Origin: a virus
Reading direction: 5' to 3' (one strand)
DNA: 33,796 bases
IMG/VR virus record: IMGVR_UViG_3300008117_004422
Coordinates: 1-33,796 of that record
Shown in pieces: positions 1-5,459 of the stretch (position 1 is its first letter; each line of letters opens with the position of its first letter). Made by a program: the position numbers and the translations under genes. Below the pieces are notes generated by a model. That model made no database searches. It had not been told where the DNA came from and saw only the letters and a list, made by a program, of their open reading frames with translations.

Positions 1-88
1 TATTTCTATAGATATGCCCATTATAGGCTGAATCGTCGGGTAATTTGATTCCAGCCTGTTCAGCAAGTTCTCGAATTCGTTCGTTCAT
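1..88 (-). CDS. Partial member of tandem small-protein family (N-terminus only)
   Basis: The first 29 codons of a minus-strand gene whose end lies outside the window. It starts MNERIRELAEQAG and continues into a segment matching the N-terminus of the gene at 285..566 almost residue for residue (LPDxSAYNGHIYxN). The start overlaps the stop of the upstream gene by ATGA. A GGAG ribosome binding site lies inside the last codons of that gene. The function is unknown. It shows that the tandem array continues past the left window edge. Confidence 0.75.
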   Translation of the reverse strand, partial: MNERIRELAEQAGIKLPDDSAYNGHIYRN

Positions 89-288
89 TCTTCAACTCCA
101 TATTCCGCATAAAGTTTGCCTAACTCAGCACGAATCCGTTCTGCCACGGGACGATACTTTTCAGGCAGAATTGGATAGTATACCCATTCCATACCACCCC
201 AAACTTTATTACTGCCAAATAATCTATCAAGGTCTGCTAGTAATTGAAATCTAGGATCGGTCCACATTGCTTCCGCTTTTTCTTTCAT
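85..288 (-). CDS. Small hypothetical protein, divergent member of the tandem array
   Basis: A 67-aa minus-strand protein starting MKEKAEAMW and ending YGVEE. It lacks the MNERIRELAEQ start of its neighbours but keeps their C-terminal GVEE. Its codons GGA-GTT-GAA-GAA-TGA supply the Shine-Dalgarno sequence and ATGA overlap for the next gene. Its own start overlaps the stop of the gene at 285..566 by ATGA. The body has many aromatic and charged residues, with no signal peptide or membrane segment. I do not recognise a family and the function is unknown. Confidence 0.7.
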   Translation of the reverse strand: MKEKAEAMWTDPRFQLLADLDRLFGSNKVWGGMEWVYYPILPEKYRPVAERIRAELGKLYAEYGVEE

Positions 289-566
289 TCTTCAACTCCA
301 AAATGTTGTTTGATATTATCAATACAATCGTCAGCACCGGCAAGATCAACCTGATCGCATAAGAACAAACATTGCTTTACAGTTTCTTTGATGCCATCCG
401 ATTGTCCAGAGCGATAACCCTCACTAAAATGTCGAGCTTCGATATCTTTCTCTAGCAGCTGAGCGAATCGTTCAAGACTATTCTTATAGATATGACCATT
501 ATATGCTGAACTGTCTGGTAACTCAATACCAGCCTGTTCGGCAAGTTGTTTAATTCGTTCGTTCAT
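285..566 (-). CDS. Small protein of the MNERIRELAEQ / KQHFGVEE tandem family
   Basis: A 93-aa minus-strand protein. It begins MNERIKQLAEQAG, has a middle FAQLLEKDIEA segment that corresponds to FAELIVREC in the paralogues, and ends IKQHFGVEE. The N-terminal 29 residues closely match the partial gene at the left window edge, which points to recent duplication. Both ends overlap neighbours by ATGA, so translation is probably coupled. Similar short proteins with FAELIVREC and HFGVEE motifs are, from memory, common hypothetical proteins in environmental tailed phages. No function is known to me. Confidence 0.78.
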   Translation of the reverse strand: MNERIKQLAEQAGIELPDSSAYNGHIYKNSLERFAQLLEKDIEARHFSEGYRSGQSDGIKETVKQCLFLCDQVDLAGADDCIDNIKQHFGVEE

Positions 567-817
567 TCTTCAACTCCAAAATGTTGTTTCATATGCGTAA
601 CTGCCTCTGAAATGCCATCATTGAATCCAAGACCATTCCTTACAGCAACATCATCAGCAAGTCCTGCTCCTCGGGCACAGTCAATACATTCTTGGATAAT
701 CAACTCGGCGAACTTTTCTTGCCATAATTCATTTAGACCAGCCAAATCTGGACCAGTGGTATTATTCAAAGCATATCTTTGTGCCTCATGAGAAAGTTCT
801 CTGATTCGTTCGTTCAT
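563..817 (-). CDS. Small protein of the MNERIRELAEQ / KQHFGVEE tandem family
   Basis: An 84-aa minus-strand paralogue. It has an MNERIREL start, a conserved central EKFAELIIQECIDCA segment around residues 34-48, and a KQHFGVEE end. The region between the conserved ends differs from the other copies and includes a DDVAVRNG stretch. It overlaps both neighbours by ATGA. The GGAG encoded within its GVEE codons sits about seven bases before the next start. It is likely cytoplasmic and its function is unknown. Confidence 0.78.
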   Translation of the reverse strand: MNERIRELSHEAQRYALNNTTGPDLAGLNELWQEKFAELIIQECIDCARGAGLADDVAVRNGLGFNDGISEAVTHMKQHFGVEE

Positions 818-1056
818 TGGTCAACTCCAAAATGTTGTTTTAATCCTGACATCATATTATGATAACACAAATCTCGAGTAATTGTCCATTGATCAGCATT
901 TTCACCATTGGATCGTTGGGACTCAATTTCATTAAGACATTCCCGCACAATCAACTCGGCGAACTTTTTACACTCAGGCATATCCCAGTGTCCAACACCA
1001 AATGAGTCCGGTAAATACCCAGCCTGTTCAGCCAGTTCTCGAATTCTTTCGTTCAT
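814..1056 (-). CDS. Small protein of the MNERIRELAEQ / KQHFGVDQ tandem family
   Basis: An 80-aa minus-strand paralogue with an MNERIRELAEQAG start, a central KKFAELIVRECLNEI segment and a KQHFGVDQ end. An upstream in-frame ATG exists at 1071. I prefer the ATG at 1056 because it gives the family's conserved N-terminus, follows an AAGGAAG ribosome binding site, and overlaps the previous stop by ATGA like every other junction. The function is unknown. Confidence 0.76.
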   Translation of the reverse strand: MNERIRELAEQAGYLPDSFGVGHWDMPECKKFAELIVRECLNEIESQRSNGENADQWTITRDLCYHNMMSGLKQHFGVDQ

Positions 1057-1226
1057 TCTTCCTTGCTCCATTCAATTCTTACTGTAAACGTGCCTAGTTG
1101 AAATCCGTATTCGCCTTGTGGAATATCTTTTACCATGGGATTAAATCTGGCATCAAACGCTTCGATGACATCTCGTTGCACATCATAGATGCTCTCGCCA
1201 TCATATTCCTTTTCAAAGATGTTCAT
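1053..1226 (-). CDS. Short hypothetical protein embedded in the tandem array
   Basis: A 57-aa minus-strand reading frame, MNIFEKEYDGES to RIEWSKEE. It exactly fills the space between two array members and shares ATGA overlaps with both. It lacks the FAELIVREC and HFGVEE motifs, so it is not an obvious paralogue. Its terminal codons (GGAGCAAGGAAGAATGA) still carry the ribosome binding site of the next gene. Perfect packing supports it being translated. The function is unknown. Confidence 0.65.
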   Translation of the reverse strand: MNIFEKEYDGESIYDVQRDVIEAFDARFNPMVKDIPQGEYGFQLGTFTVRIEWSKEE

Positions 1227-1483
1227 TCATCAACCCCGAAATGTTTTTCAATTGGTTTATTCCAATCGGGATCGCCCATATGTTTACGCAGGTAATTCAC
1301 TTCATAGCGATTGTTTGGATAATTTTTATACATAAAATCAGCACATTCCCGAACAATCAACTCGGCGAACTTTTCTACAAAATCTCTTTGCAAGGGATCA
1401 GGATCAACAATGGTTGCGTATTTGTTTTCTGCTTTGAATTCCTCTAAAGCCTGCTCGAAAAGTTTTTCAATTCGTTGGTTCAT
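1223..1483 (-). CDS. Small protein of the tandem family (MNQRIEKL / EKHFGVDE)
   Basis: An 86-aa minus-strand protein, the first array member in the direction of transcription. It begins MNQRIEKLFEQALEEF, has the conserved VEKFAELIVRECADF segment around residues 36-50, and ends IEKHFGVDE. It is joined by ATGA overlaps to the membrane protein gene upstream and the 57-aa gene downstream. The nested ribosome binding site is weaker here (GGGG in place of GGAG). The function is unknown. Confidence 0.77.
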   Translation of the reverse strand: MNQRIEKLFEQALEEFKAENKYATIVDPDPLQRDFVEKFAELIVRECADFMYKNYPNNRYEVNYLRKHMGDPDWNKPIEKHFGVDE

Positions 1484-1665
1484 TGTGAGCTATATCCTAC
1501 CAAGGCAATTGAGAAGTAAAGTCCAAATAAAAAACACAACACGGCAACCACATACAACCTAACAGGATTGGATCTATGCTCCACGCTATTGGTCAGTATG
1601 GCACTAGTCAGCATTCCACTCATAAAGAAATGGAATGCTATGAATATTATATAAAATGCCGTCAT
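1480..1665 (-). CDS. Small membrane protein
   Basis: A 61-aa minus-strand protein with two hydrophobic segments, FYIIFIAFHFFMSGMLTSAI near the start and LYVVAVLCFLFGLYFSIALV near the end, separated by a short polar loop. It is therefore a likely inner-membrane protein with two membrane spans. I chose the ATG at 1665, which follows the upstream stop by one base. A TTG three codons earlier is also possible. No strong ribosome binding site is visible. Its end overlaps the tandem-array gene by ATGA. A near-consensus promoter overlaps its first codons, so the true start could be internal. The function is unknown. Confidence 0.6.
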   Translation of the reverse strand: MTAFYIIFIAFHFFMSGMLTSAILTNSVEHRSNPVRLYVVAVLCFLFGLYFSIALVGYSSQ

Positions 1666-1674
1666 GTTAGTCAA
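1646..1674 (-). promoter_or_regulatory. Sigma70-like promoter, TTGACT-N17-TATAAT
   Basis: On the minus strand TTGACT (1669-1674) is followed after exactly 17 bases by TATAAT (1646-1651). This is five of six and six of six matches to the bacterial consensus. Transcription would start near 1639, inside the 5' end of the membrane protein gene, and would read into the tandem small-gene array. It may be an early promoter using unmodified host polymerase. Confidence 0.6.
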
Positions 1675-1888
1675 ATAACGCAGCGGCCTCGGCTGCTAGT
1701 TTTTTAACGGCACGACCTGCAGCCTCACGACTATTAGTAAAAGCATAATCATCGCTTAGACTGTTAAAACCGTGATACAATTCCCATTTGCCATCTACGA
1801 GCCATTCTACTTTTACATCATAGGCTGTATCAAACGGTGAGCCATCGTGTACAATACGGACTGACCCAAAATCTTGTGCTACATACAT
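1667..1888 (-). CDS. Small hypothetical protein
   Basis: A 73-aa minus-strand protein starting MYVAQDFGSVRIVHDG. The frame is open to 1930, but the ATG at 1888 is preferred. An AGGAG sits six bases before it, and the longer version would overlap the upstream gene by about 30 bases. The sequence alternates short beta-like stretches (YDVKVEWLVDGKWELY) and ends with an alanine-rich helix (SREAAGRAVKKLAAEAAALFD). No membrane segment is present. I recognise no family. Confidence 0.65.
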   Translation of the reverse strand: MYVAQDFGSVRIVHDGSPFDTAYDVKVEWLVDGKWELYHGFNSLSDDYAFTNSREAAGRAVKKLAAEAAALFD

Positions 1889-1899
1889 CGCTATCTCCT

Positions 1900-2280
1900 T
1901 TATTTTACCAATGCATACGGTTGATTCCACTTGCCAATATCCACATCAATATAGTGCGAGCAATGGAAGTAATCTACTTGTGCATCCGATTCGTCAAAGT
2001 AATCCGGGCCATACATGGCCGGAATCACTTCACTTAGGAATTCTTTACTGCGACCCACAAAGTGATCTTGATACCAGTAGGGATTGACCTGGATACCAAA
2101 TTGTCTAGCCTTTTCAGAGTTGCCGTAATCCGCATAAAAGTCAATGGTGCCTTGTTTGACCGTTAGTACCAAGGTGCTGTGATTACGCACACTTAGGCTG
2201 GCTTTGACGCCATACTTTTTGCAAATAGCCCGGATAGTGGGTGCTAGTTTAGCCTTGTGCTCTTGTGACATATAAGCCAT
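1900..2280 (-). CDS. LPD29-like phage protein
   Basis: A 126-aa minus-strand protein beginning MAYMSQEHKAKLAPTIRAICKKYG. It contains SLSVRNHSTLVLTVKQG around residues 29-45, a VNPYWYQDHF segment, and DAQVDYFHCSHYIDVDIGKWNQPYA near the end. This pattern matches, from memory, the family called large polyvalent protein-associated domain 29, found in phages and plasmids without known activity. An AAAGGAG ribosome binding site precedes the ATG by about seven bases. A TATACT promoter element lies about 30 bases upstream, so the gene probably has its own early promoter. Family assignment is moderately sure; the function is unknown. Confidence 0.75.
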   Translation of the reverse strand: MAYMSQEHKAKLAPTIRAICKKYGVKASLSVRNHSTLVLTVKQGTIDFYADYGNSEKARQFGIQVNPYWYQDHFVGRSKEFLSEVIPAMYGPDYFDESDAQVDYFHCSHYIDVDIGKWNQPYALVK

Positions 2281-2310
2281 CGTGTGCTCCTTTTGTTTAA
2301 CTTAGCCTAC

Positions 2311-2339
2311 AGTATAACAAAACGGTTCTTTTTGAGCAA
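2311..2339 (-). promoter_or_regulatory. Promoter, TTGCTC-N17-TATACT, overlapping an inverted repeat
   Basis: On the minus strand TTGCTC (2334-2339) and TATACT (2311-2316) are 17 bases apart. The -10 context TTTTGTTATACTGTA nearly repeats that of the promoter at 2585..2613 (TTTTGCTATACTGTA). The -35 matches the consensus only at TTG. It lies just upstream of the LPD29-like gene, and the spacer lies within the hairpin at 2319..2346. Confidence 0.5.
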
Positions 2340-2346
2340 CCGTTTT
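2319..2346 (-). terminator. Perfect 9-bp inverted repeat: terminator or operator
   Basis: AAAACGGTT (2319-2327) and AACCGTTTT (2338-2346) pair perfectly around a 10-base loop. Read on the minus strand the stem ends in TTTTGTTAT, a modest U-tract that could end the transcript of the 64-aa gene at 2359. The repeat also covers the -35 and spacer of the next promoter, so it could instead be a repressor site. The sequence alone does not decide between these. Confidence 0.45.
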
Positions 2347-2358
2347 GCGTGTTGCTAA

Positions 2359-2553
2359 TCAAGCAACCTTTTGATAACTTGCACGGTAGAAACAGTCCGG
2401 GTCTCCGGGATCTCTGTTATATTCATCGCAGAAAGCCTTAGCATCCTGCTCGGTGTTAAACCACCGTTCTCCCATTGGGCGCTGCCCGTAACCACGCTCA
2501 TATTCGGTCATTGTAACTTTAAAAAGAGGACCAGGGTTTTTAACTTGGGGCAT
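2359..2553 (-). CDS. Small hypothetical protein
   Basis: A 64-aa minus-strand protein, MPQVKNPGPLFKVTMTEYERGYG to FYRASYQKVA. AGGAG lies seven bases before the ATG, and a near-consensus promoter (2585..2613) lies about 30 bases upstream, so this looks like a separately transcribed early gene. The core WFNTEQDAKAFCDEYN resembles small beta-alpha domains that reformat query-like input, but I cannot name a family. No signal peptide or membrane segment is present. The function is unknown. Confidence 0.65.
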   Translation of the reverse strand: MPQVKNPGPLFKVTMTEYERGYGQRPMGERWFNTEQDAKAFCDEYNRDPGDPDCFYRASYQKVA

Positions 2554-3139
2554 ATTGTTCTCCTTTCTCTTTTACTACAGTTACAGTATAGCAAAAGGAG
2601 CAATTATGGTCAATGGTTGCAATTTTAACAATAATTGTTGCTATCTTTATAATTTTCTTACAAATCGCCAAATTGGAGGATTTTTTTGTCTTGTGCCCGG
2701 ATCGCCGCCCACTGTTCCAATCCTGAGATAAGCATACCATATTTATAGCTTGGTCAATTTGGTTGGTGGGTACGGCATTTTGTAGATAACCTTCGCGAAC
2801 CATTTCTAAATAGCTTCTGCTGGGTTGTTGTATATAGGTTTGATCGTTCATTTGGTATGTGAGTGCATACATAAAATGATCACCTAGATTAACACGTACA
2901 CGAAATCTAGTATAGTAGTAAGGATATCCTTCTAGTGCGTCGAGCGCCTTTAGATCTTTTTTAGATATATCCCAAAGCACTCCATAACAAATGCTGCCTG
3001 CGGATTGAGCGATGTCGGCGTGAGTGCGGAACACAAATTCGTAGTTGTCAATCCAAGCAGCGCCTAGACTCGCAGCCGTTGGACAGCGGCGGCTCATTTC
3101 CGCCAAATTGGTGTTCATTCCGTATGCAAAGTATTTCAT
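2540..3139 (-). CDS. Gamma-glutamylcyclotransferase-like protein, apparent frameshift near its 3' end
   Basis: The N-terminal ~134 residues fit the gamma-glutamylcyclotransferase/AIG2-like fold. The binding motif YFAYGMN is at residues 3-9, the catalytic Glu is at position 70 in DALEGYP, and YYYTRFRVRV follows. Enzymes of this fold release 5-oxoproline from gamma-glutamyl amines or peptides; the substrate here is unknown. After about residue 134 (near 2736) the frame turns into basic, low-quality sequence that runs through a promoter and into the next gene. In another frame the DNA continues SGLEQWAAIRAQDKKILQF-GDL and stops at 2658. That looks like the true C-terminus, so one base appears to be missing. 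The gene starts nine bases after a perfect TATAAT box. Confidence 0.72.
   Translation of the reverse strand: MKYFAYGMNTNLAEMSRRCPTAASLGAAWIDNYEFVFRTHADIAQSAGSICYGVLWDISKKDLKALDALEGYPYYYTRFRVRVNLGDHFMYALTYQMNDQTYIQQPSRSYLEMVREGYLQNAVPTNQIDQAINMVCLSQDWNSGRRSGHKTKKSSNLAICKKIIKIATIIVKIATIDHNCSFCYTVTVVKEKGEQYAPS
2585..2613 (-). promoter_or_regulatory. Sigma70-like promoter, TTGACC-N17-TATACT
   Basis: On the minus strand TTGACC (2608-2613) and TATACT (2585-2590) are separated by exactly 17 bases, giving five of six matches in each box. It sits upstream of the 64-aa gene at 2359. Its presence argues that the cyclotransferase reading frame, which formally runs through it, really ends earlier, at 2658. 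Confidence 0.65.
2627..2639. promoter_or_regulatory. Short palindrome upstream of promoter, possible operator
   Basis: AACAAT-A-ATTGTT is a perfect 6-bp dyad 13 bases upstream of the -35 box at 2608..2613. It is flanked by an imperfect direct repeat containing GCAAC. It could bind an activator or repressor. Chance in AT-rich DNA cannot be excluded. Confidence 0.25.
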
Positions 3140-3147
3140 AGTATGCT

Positions 3148-3176
3148 ATTATATATAACTTAAATATAGTTGTCAA
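3148..3176 (-). promoter_or_regulatory. Perfect-consensus sigma70 promoter, TTGACA-N17-TATAAT
   Basis: On the minus strand TTGACA (3171-3176) and TATAAT (3148-3153) are separated by 17 bases, a full consensus match in both boxes and spacing. The cyclotransferase ATG at 3139 lies only eight bases beyond the -10 box. Transcription should therefore begin at or next to the A of the ATG, giving an essentially leaderless mRNA. The -35 box abuts the start of the divergent radical SAM gene. Confidence 0.75.
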
Positions 3177-3178
3177 CT

Positions 3179-4327
3179 ATGGAATGTAAATTTTTGGATC
3201 ATGGGTTAGCAATTGCTTACCAAGAAACGGTAAAGCCGTGTTGTACCTGGCAATTTGATGAAAACTATAAGTCAACTCATCAACTTGAACGTGTAAATTT
3301 AGTTACATGGCACAAAAATAAAGATATTCAACACGCAAAACATTTACTGAGTCAAGATATCTGGCCCAAGAATTGTTCTTTCTGTCAAGAATCAGAAACA
3401 CAGGGTAGATCAGACAGCATGAGATTGAATGCAGCAAGTTCTTATGCTGCGTATGGCAACGACGACATCACTCTCGAAATTAGACCTGGGTCTGTCTGTA
3501 ACTTTGCTTGCCAAACTTGTTGGCCAGCTGCCAGTAGCAGAGTCAGCGAATATTACCGACAGGCACAAATAAAATTAGAAAAAAAAGAATATTCTTCATC
3601 AGTAGATACTAATCAAAAATTTAATTTTAACAACTTTGATTTCTTGCAGCCTATATCACATAGGATCAAGTCTGTGGTGCTACTAGGAGGCGAACCATTT
3701 TATGATAAAAACTGTTTGGCTTTTTTAGATTGGTGGCACAATAATACCAATTCAGAACTTATGGTATTTACAAATGGATCCAATATCAAATTTGATTTAC
3801 TTGAAAAAACCAAAAACAAAATTACTTTAGTTTTTAGTTTGGATGCAATAGGTAAACCTGCTGAATACATAAGGTTTGGCACAGAGTGGAATCAAGTTTG
3901 TTCTAATTTTAACAAGTCACGTCAACTAGAAAATGTAGATGTAAGAGTTAATATCACTCAGTCTGTTTACAATTATTATTACTTAGACAAACTGATAGAA
4001 CTATTAATAGACGATTGGCCCAGCTTGGTTACCTTTGGTATGGTTTATGAACCCCACTTCAACGAATCAGTAATACCCAAAACACATAGACAACCAGTTA
4101 TAGCCAAACTTGAAAAACTTGTTGACAAATTAGATAAGGCAAATATAGAAGAAAATCAAAAACACAATGCCGTTAATGCAATAGCCACAACTATTGGCAA
4201 TTTAAAACAATTTGAGTTTGACGAAAATAATTGGAAGAAATTCAAAGACTTTGTTACTAAAATGGACCATGTCAAAGGAATAGATATTAGACAGTATTGT
4301 CCAGAGGTGGCTACGTATATATATTAG
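3179..4327 (+). CDS. Twitch-type radical SAM protein
   Basis: A plus-strand protein of 382 aa from the ATG at 3179; a TTG at 3170 is also in frame. CNFACQTC at about residues 107-114 is the CxxxCxxC motif that binds the radical SAM 4Fe-4S cluster. It is preceded by Cys pairs (KPCCTW, NCSFC) typical of twitch or auxiliary-cluster radical SAM proteins. GGEPF around residue 180 fits the SAM-binding region, and LVFSLDAIGKPAEYIRFG is typical of the family. The substrate is unknown. Twitch-type proteins are, as I recall, frequent in T4-like aquatic phages next to sugar genes. It diverges from the cyclotransferase and its 3' end overlaps the asparagine-synthase-like gene by 17 bases tail to tail. 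Confidence 0.82.
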   Translation: MECKFLDHGLAIAYQETVKPCCTWQFDENYKSTHQLERVNLVTWHKNKDIQHAKHLLSQDIWPKNCSFCQESETQGRSDSMRLNAASSYAAYGNDDITLEIRPGSVCNFACQTCWPAASSRVSEYYRQAQIKLEKKEYSSSVDTNQKFNFNNFDFLQPISHRIKSVVLLGGEPFYDKNCLAFLDWWHNNTNSELMVFTNGSNIKFDLLEKTKNKITLVFSLDAIGKPAEYIRFGTEWNQVCSNFNKSRQLENVDVRVNITQSVYNYYYLDKLIELLIDDWPSLVTFGMVYEPHFNESVIPKTHRQPVIAKLEKLVDKLDKANIEENQKHNAVNAIATTIGNLKQFEFDENNWKKFKDFVTKMDHVKGIDIRQYCPEVATYIY

Positions 4328-5459
4328 TCAAATTTTCCAGGAAGTTACCGGTATTTTTGTTGGTAGAAAGAGTGTTTAACAAATGAGGAGCGTTTCTCTT
4401 TATTAACTCTTTTTGAACAGTACTATCAAAAATTTGATCTATAAGATCTTGTTTGCCCATCGAAGCCACTGTTTCAAATATTTCAAGATCTCTAAAAGGA
4501 GTATAAACCATTGTATGGCCCAAATGCCAGTGCTGGTAATCGTTTACAATCATGTTAGAACATTCTTGTATGACCTGGCTCAGTGTTTCATACTTAAGCT
4601 TGTTTTGAGACTTGAAAAGATCTATATATCTTGAAAAATACAAGTAGTGTAAACTATTTTTATAGTCAGGTAATAATTCATCAATACCAGTATCATAATA
4701 CCTCAATAGCATATTTGCAGTAGTAGGACTTCTTGCTGTAAATTCATCACCAGGTGCACCAGACATCAAAATACACGGCTTTGACCAATGGTGTATTTGC
4801 CCAAATCCCCAAAAATTAGATAATGTATAATGATTTTTTAAATAAAAGTAATCTAAATCTGTATGGAAATAGTTTACCAATTGGTGGGGTATATTTAATT
4901 TTAAAACATATGAATACAATGTGGTTGTATCAATCCCTCCACTAAGAAAGACGTTTAGTGGCAATAAATGATGTTTGAAAAACGTTTCAAGTTTGAGTTT
5001 TATAATATGATCAACTTTTGTTACACAGTCATCAAATGATAAATTTTCAAAATGTTTGCTATCAACTAAAACAAACTTAGACTCAATTTTTTCCAAATTG
5101 TCTGTTAACATAACAAAGCTGTCTGTGTGTATCAAATCTCCGTCTCCGTGAAGATTTGTCAAACAGACTTTGTTATAATACATTGGAAAACTTCGGTACC
5201 TATCAGTCTTGACAGTGACACCTTGATTAAAACATTTGATCAAACAAAAGTTTCCTGTTAGAAAAGGCTCTTCTTGACGAGCTATGTCCAAAATAAAATC
5301 TTCTATATTGCCTTTGTCTAAATACCCTTTATAAAATATAGTGTTTCCGTGTTCATCGTAGGCTGTTTTCCAACCGTGATCTAAATTAATGAACAAATTG
5401 TTGTGTTGATAATTATAAGGAAAATTATCTAGCTTAGAATTACAAATCTCAAAAAACAT
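4311..5459 (-). CDS. Asparagine-synthase-like ATP-pyrophosphatase protein
   Basis: A 382-aa minus-strand protein. The PP-loop NVFLSGGIDTTTLYSYV is at residues 169-185 (SGGxD signature), and ILMSGAPGDEF at about 230-240 matches the conserved GDE region of asparagine synthases. The N-terminal half keeps traces of a class II glutamine amidotransferase fold (GNFCLIKCF, KTDRYRSFPMYY) but lacks the N-terminal catalytic Cys; it begins MFFEIC. It may use free ammonia or another nucleophile, or adenylate a carboxylate for amide formation. It overlaps hldD by 11 bases and is the last gene of the sugar operon, which suggests sugar or glycan amidation. A RiPP-type cyclase role is a less likely alternative. 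Confidence 0.72.
   Translation of the reverse strand: MFFEICNSKLDNFPYNYQHNNLFINLDHGWKTAYDEHGNTIFYKGYLDKGNIEDFILDIARQEEPFLTGNFCLIKCFNQGVTVKTDRYRSFPMYYNKVCLTNLHGDGDLIHTDSFVMLTDNLEKIESKFVLVDSKHFENLSFDDCVTKVDHIIKLKLETFFKHHLLPLNVFLSGGIDTTTLYSYVLKLNIPHQLVNYFHTDLDYFYLKNHYTLSNFWGFGQIHHWSKPCILMSGAPGDEFTARSPTTANMLLRYYDTGIDELLPDYKNSLHYLYFSRYIDLFKSQNKLKYETLSQVIQECSNMIVNDYQHWHLGHTMVYTPFRDLEIFETVASMGKQDLIDQIFDSTVQKELIKRNAPHLLNTLSTNKNTGNFLENLTNIYT

Noticed and set aside
1-1500. Regularly spaced near-identical blocks that could suggest a CRISPR array
   Set aside because: The spacing (about 250-280 bases) is far too long, and each block is exactly the end of one reading frame and the start of the next. They are gene junctions of a paralogous family.
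3179-5459. A lasso-peptide or other RiPP cluster based on radical SAM plus asparagine-synthase-like genes
   Set aside because: No precursor peptide, leader peptidase or recognition element is visible, the two genes are on opposite strands, and the second is tied to the sugar operon by overlap.
4311-5459. A true asparagine synthetase B
   Set aside because: The catalytic N-terminal Cys is missing and the protein is about 170 residues shorter than AsnB. Only the PP-loop half is well preserved.
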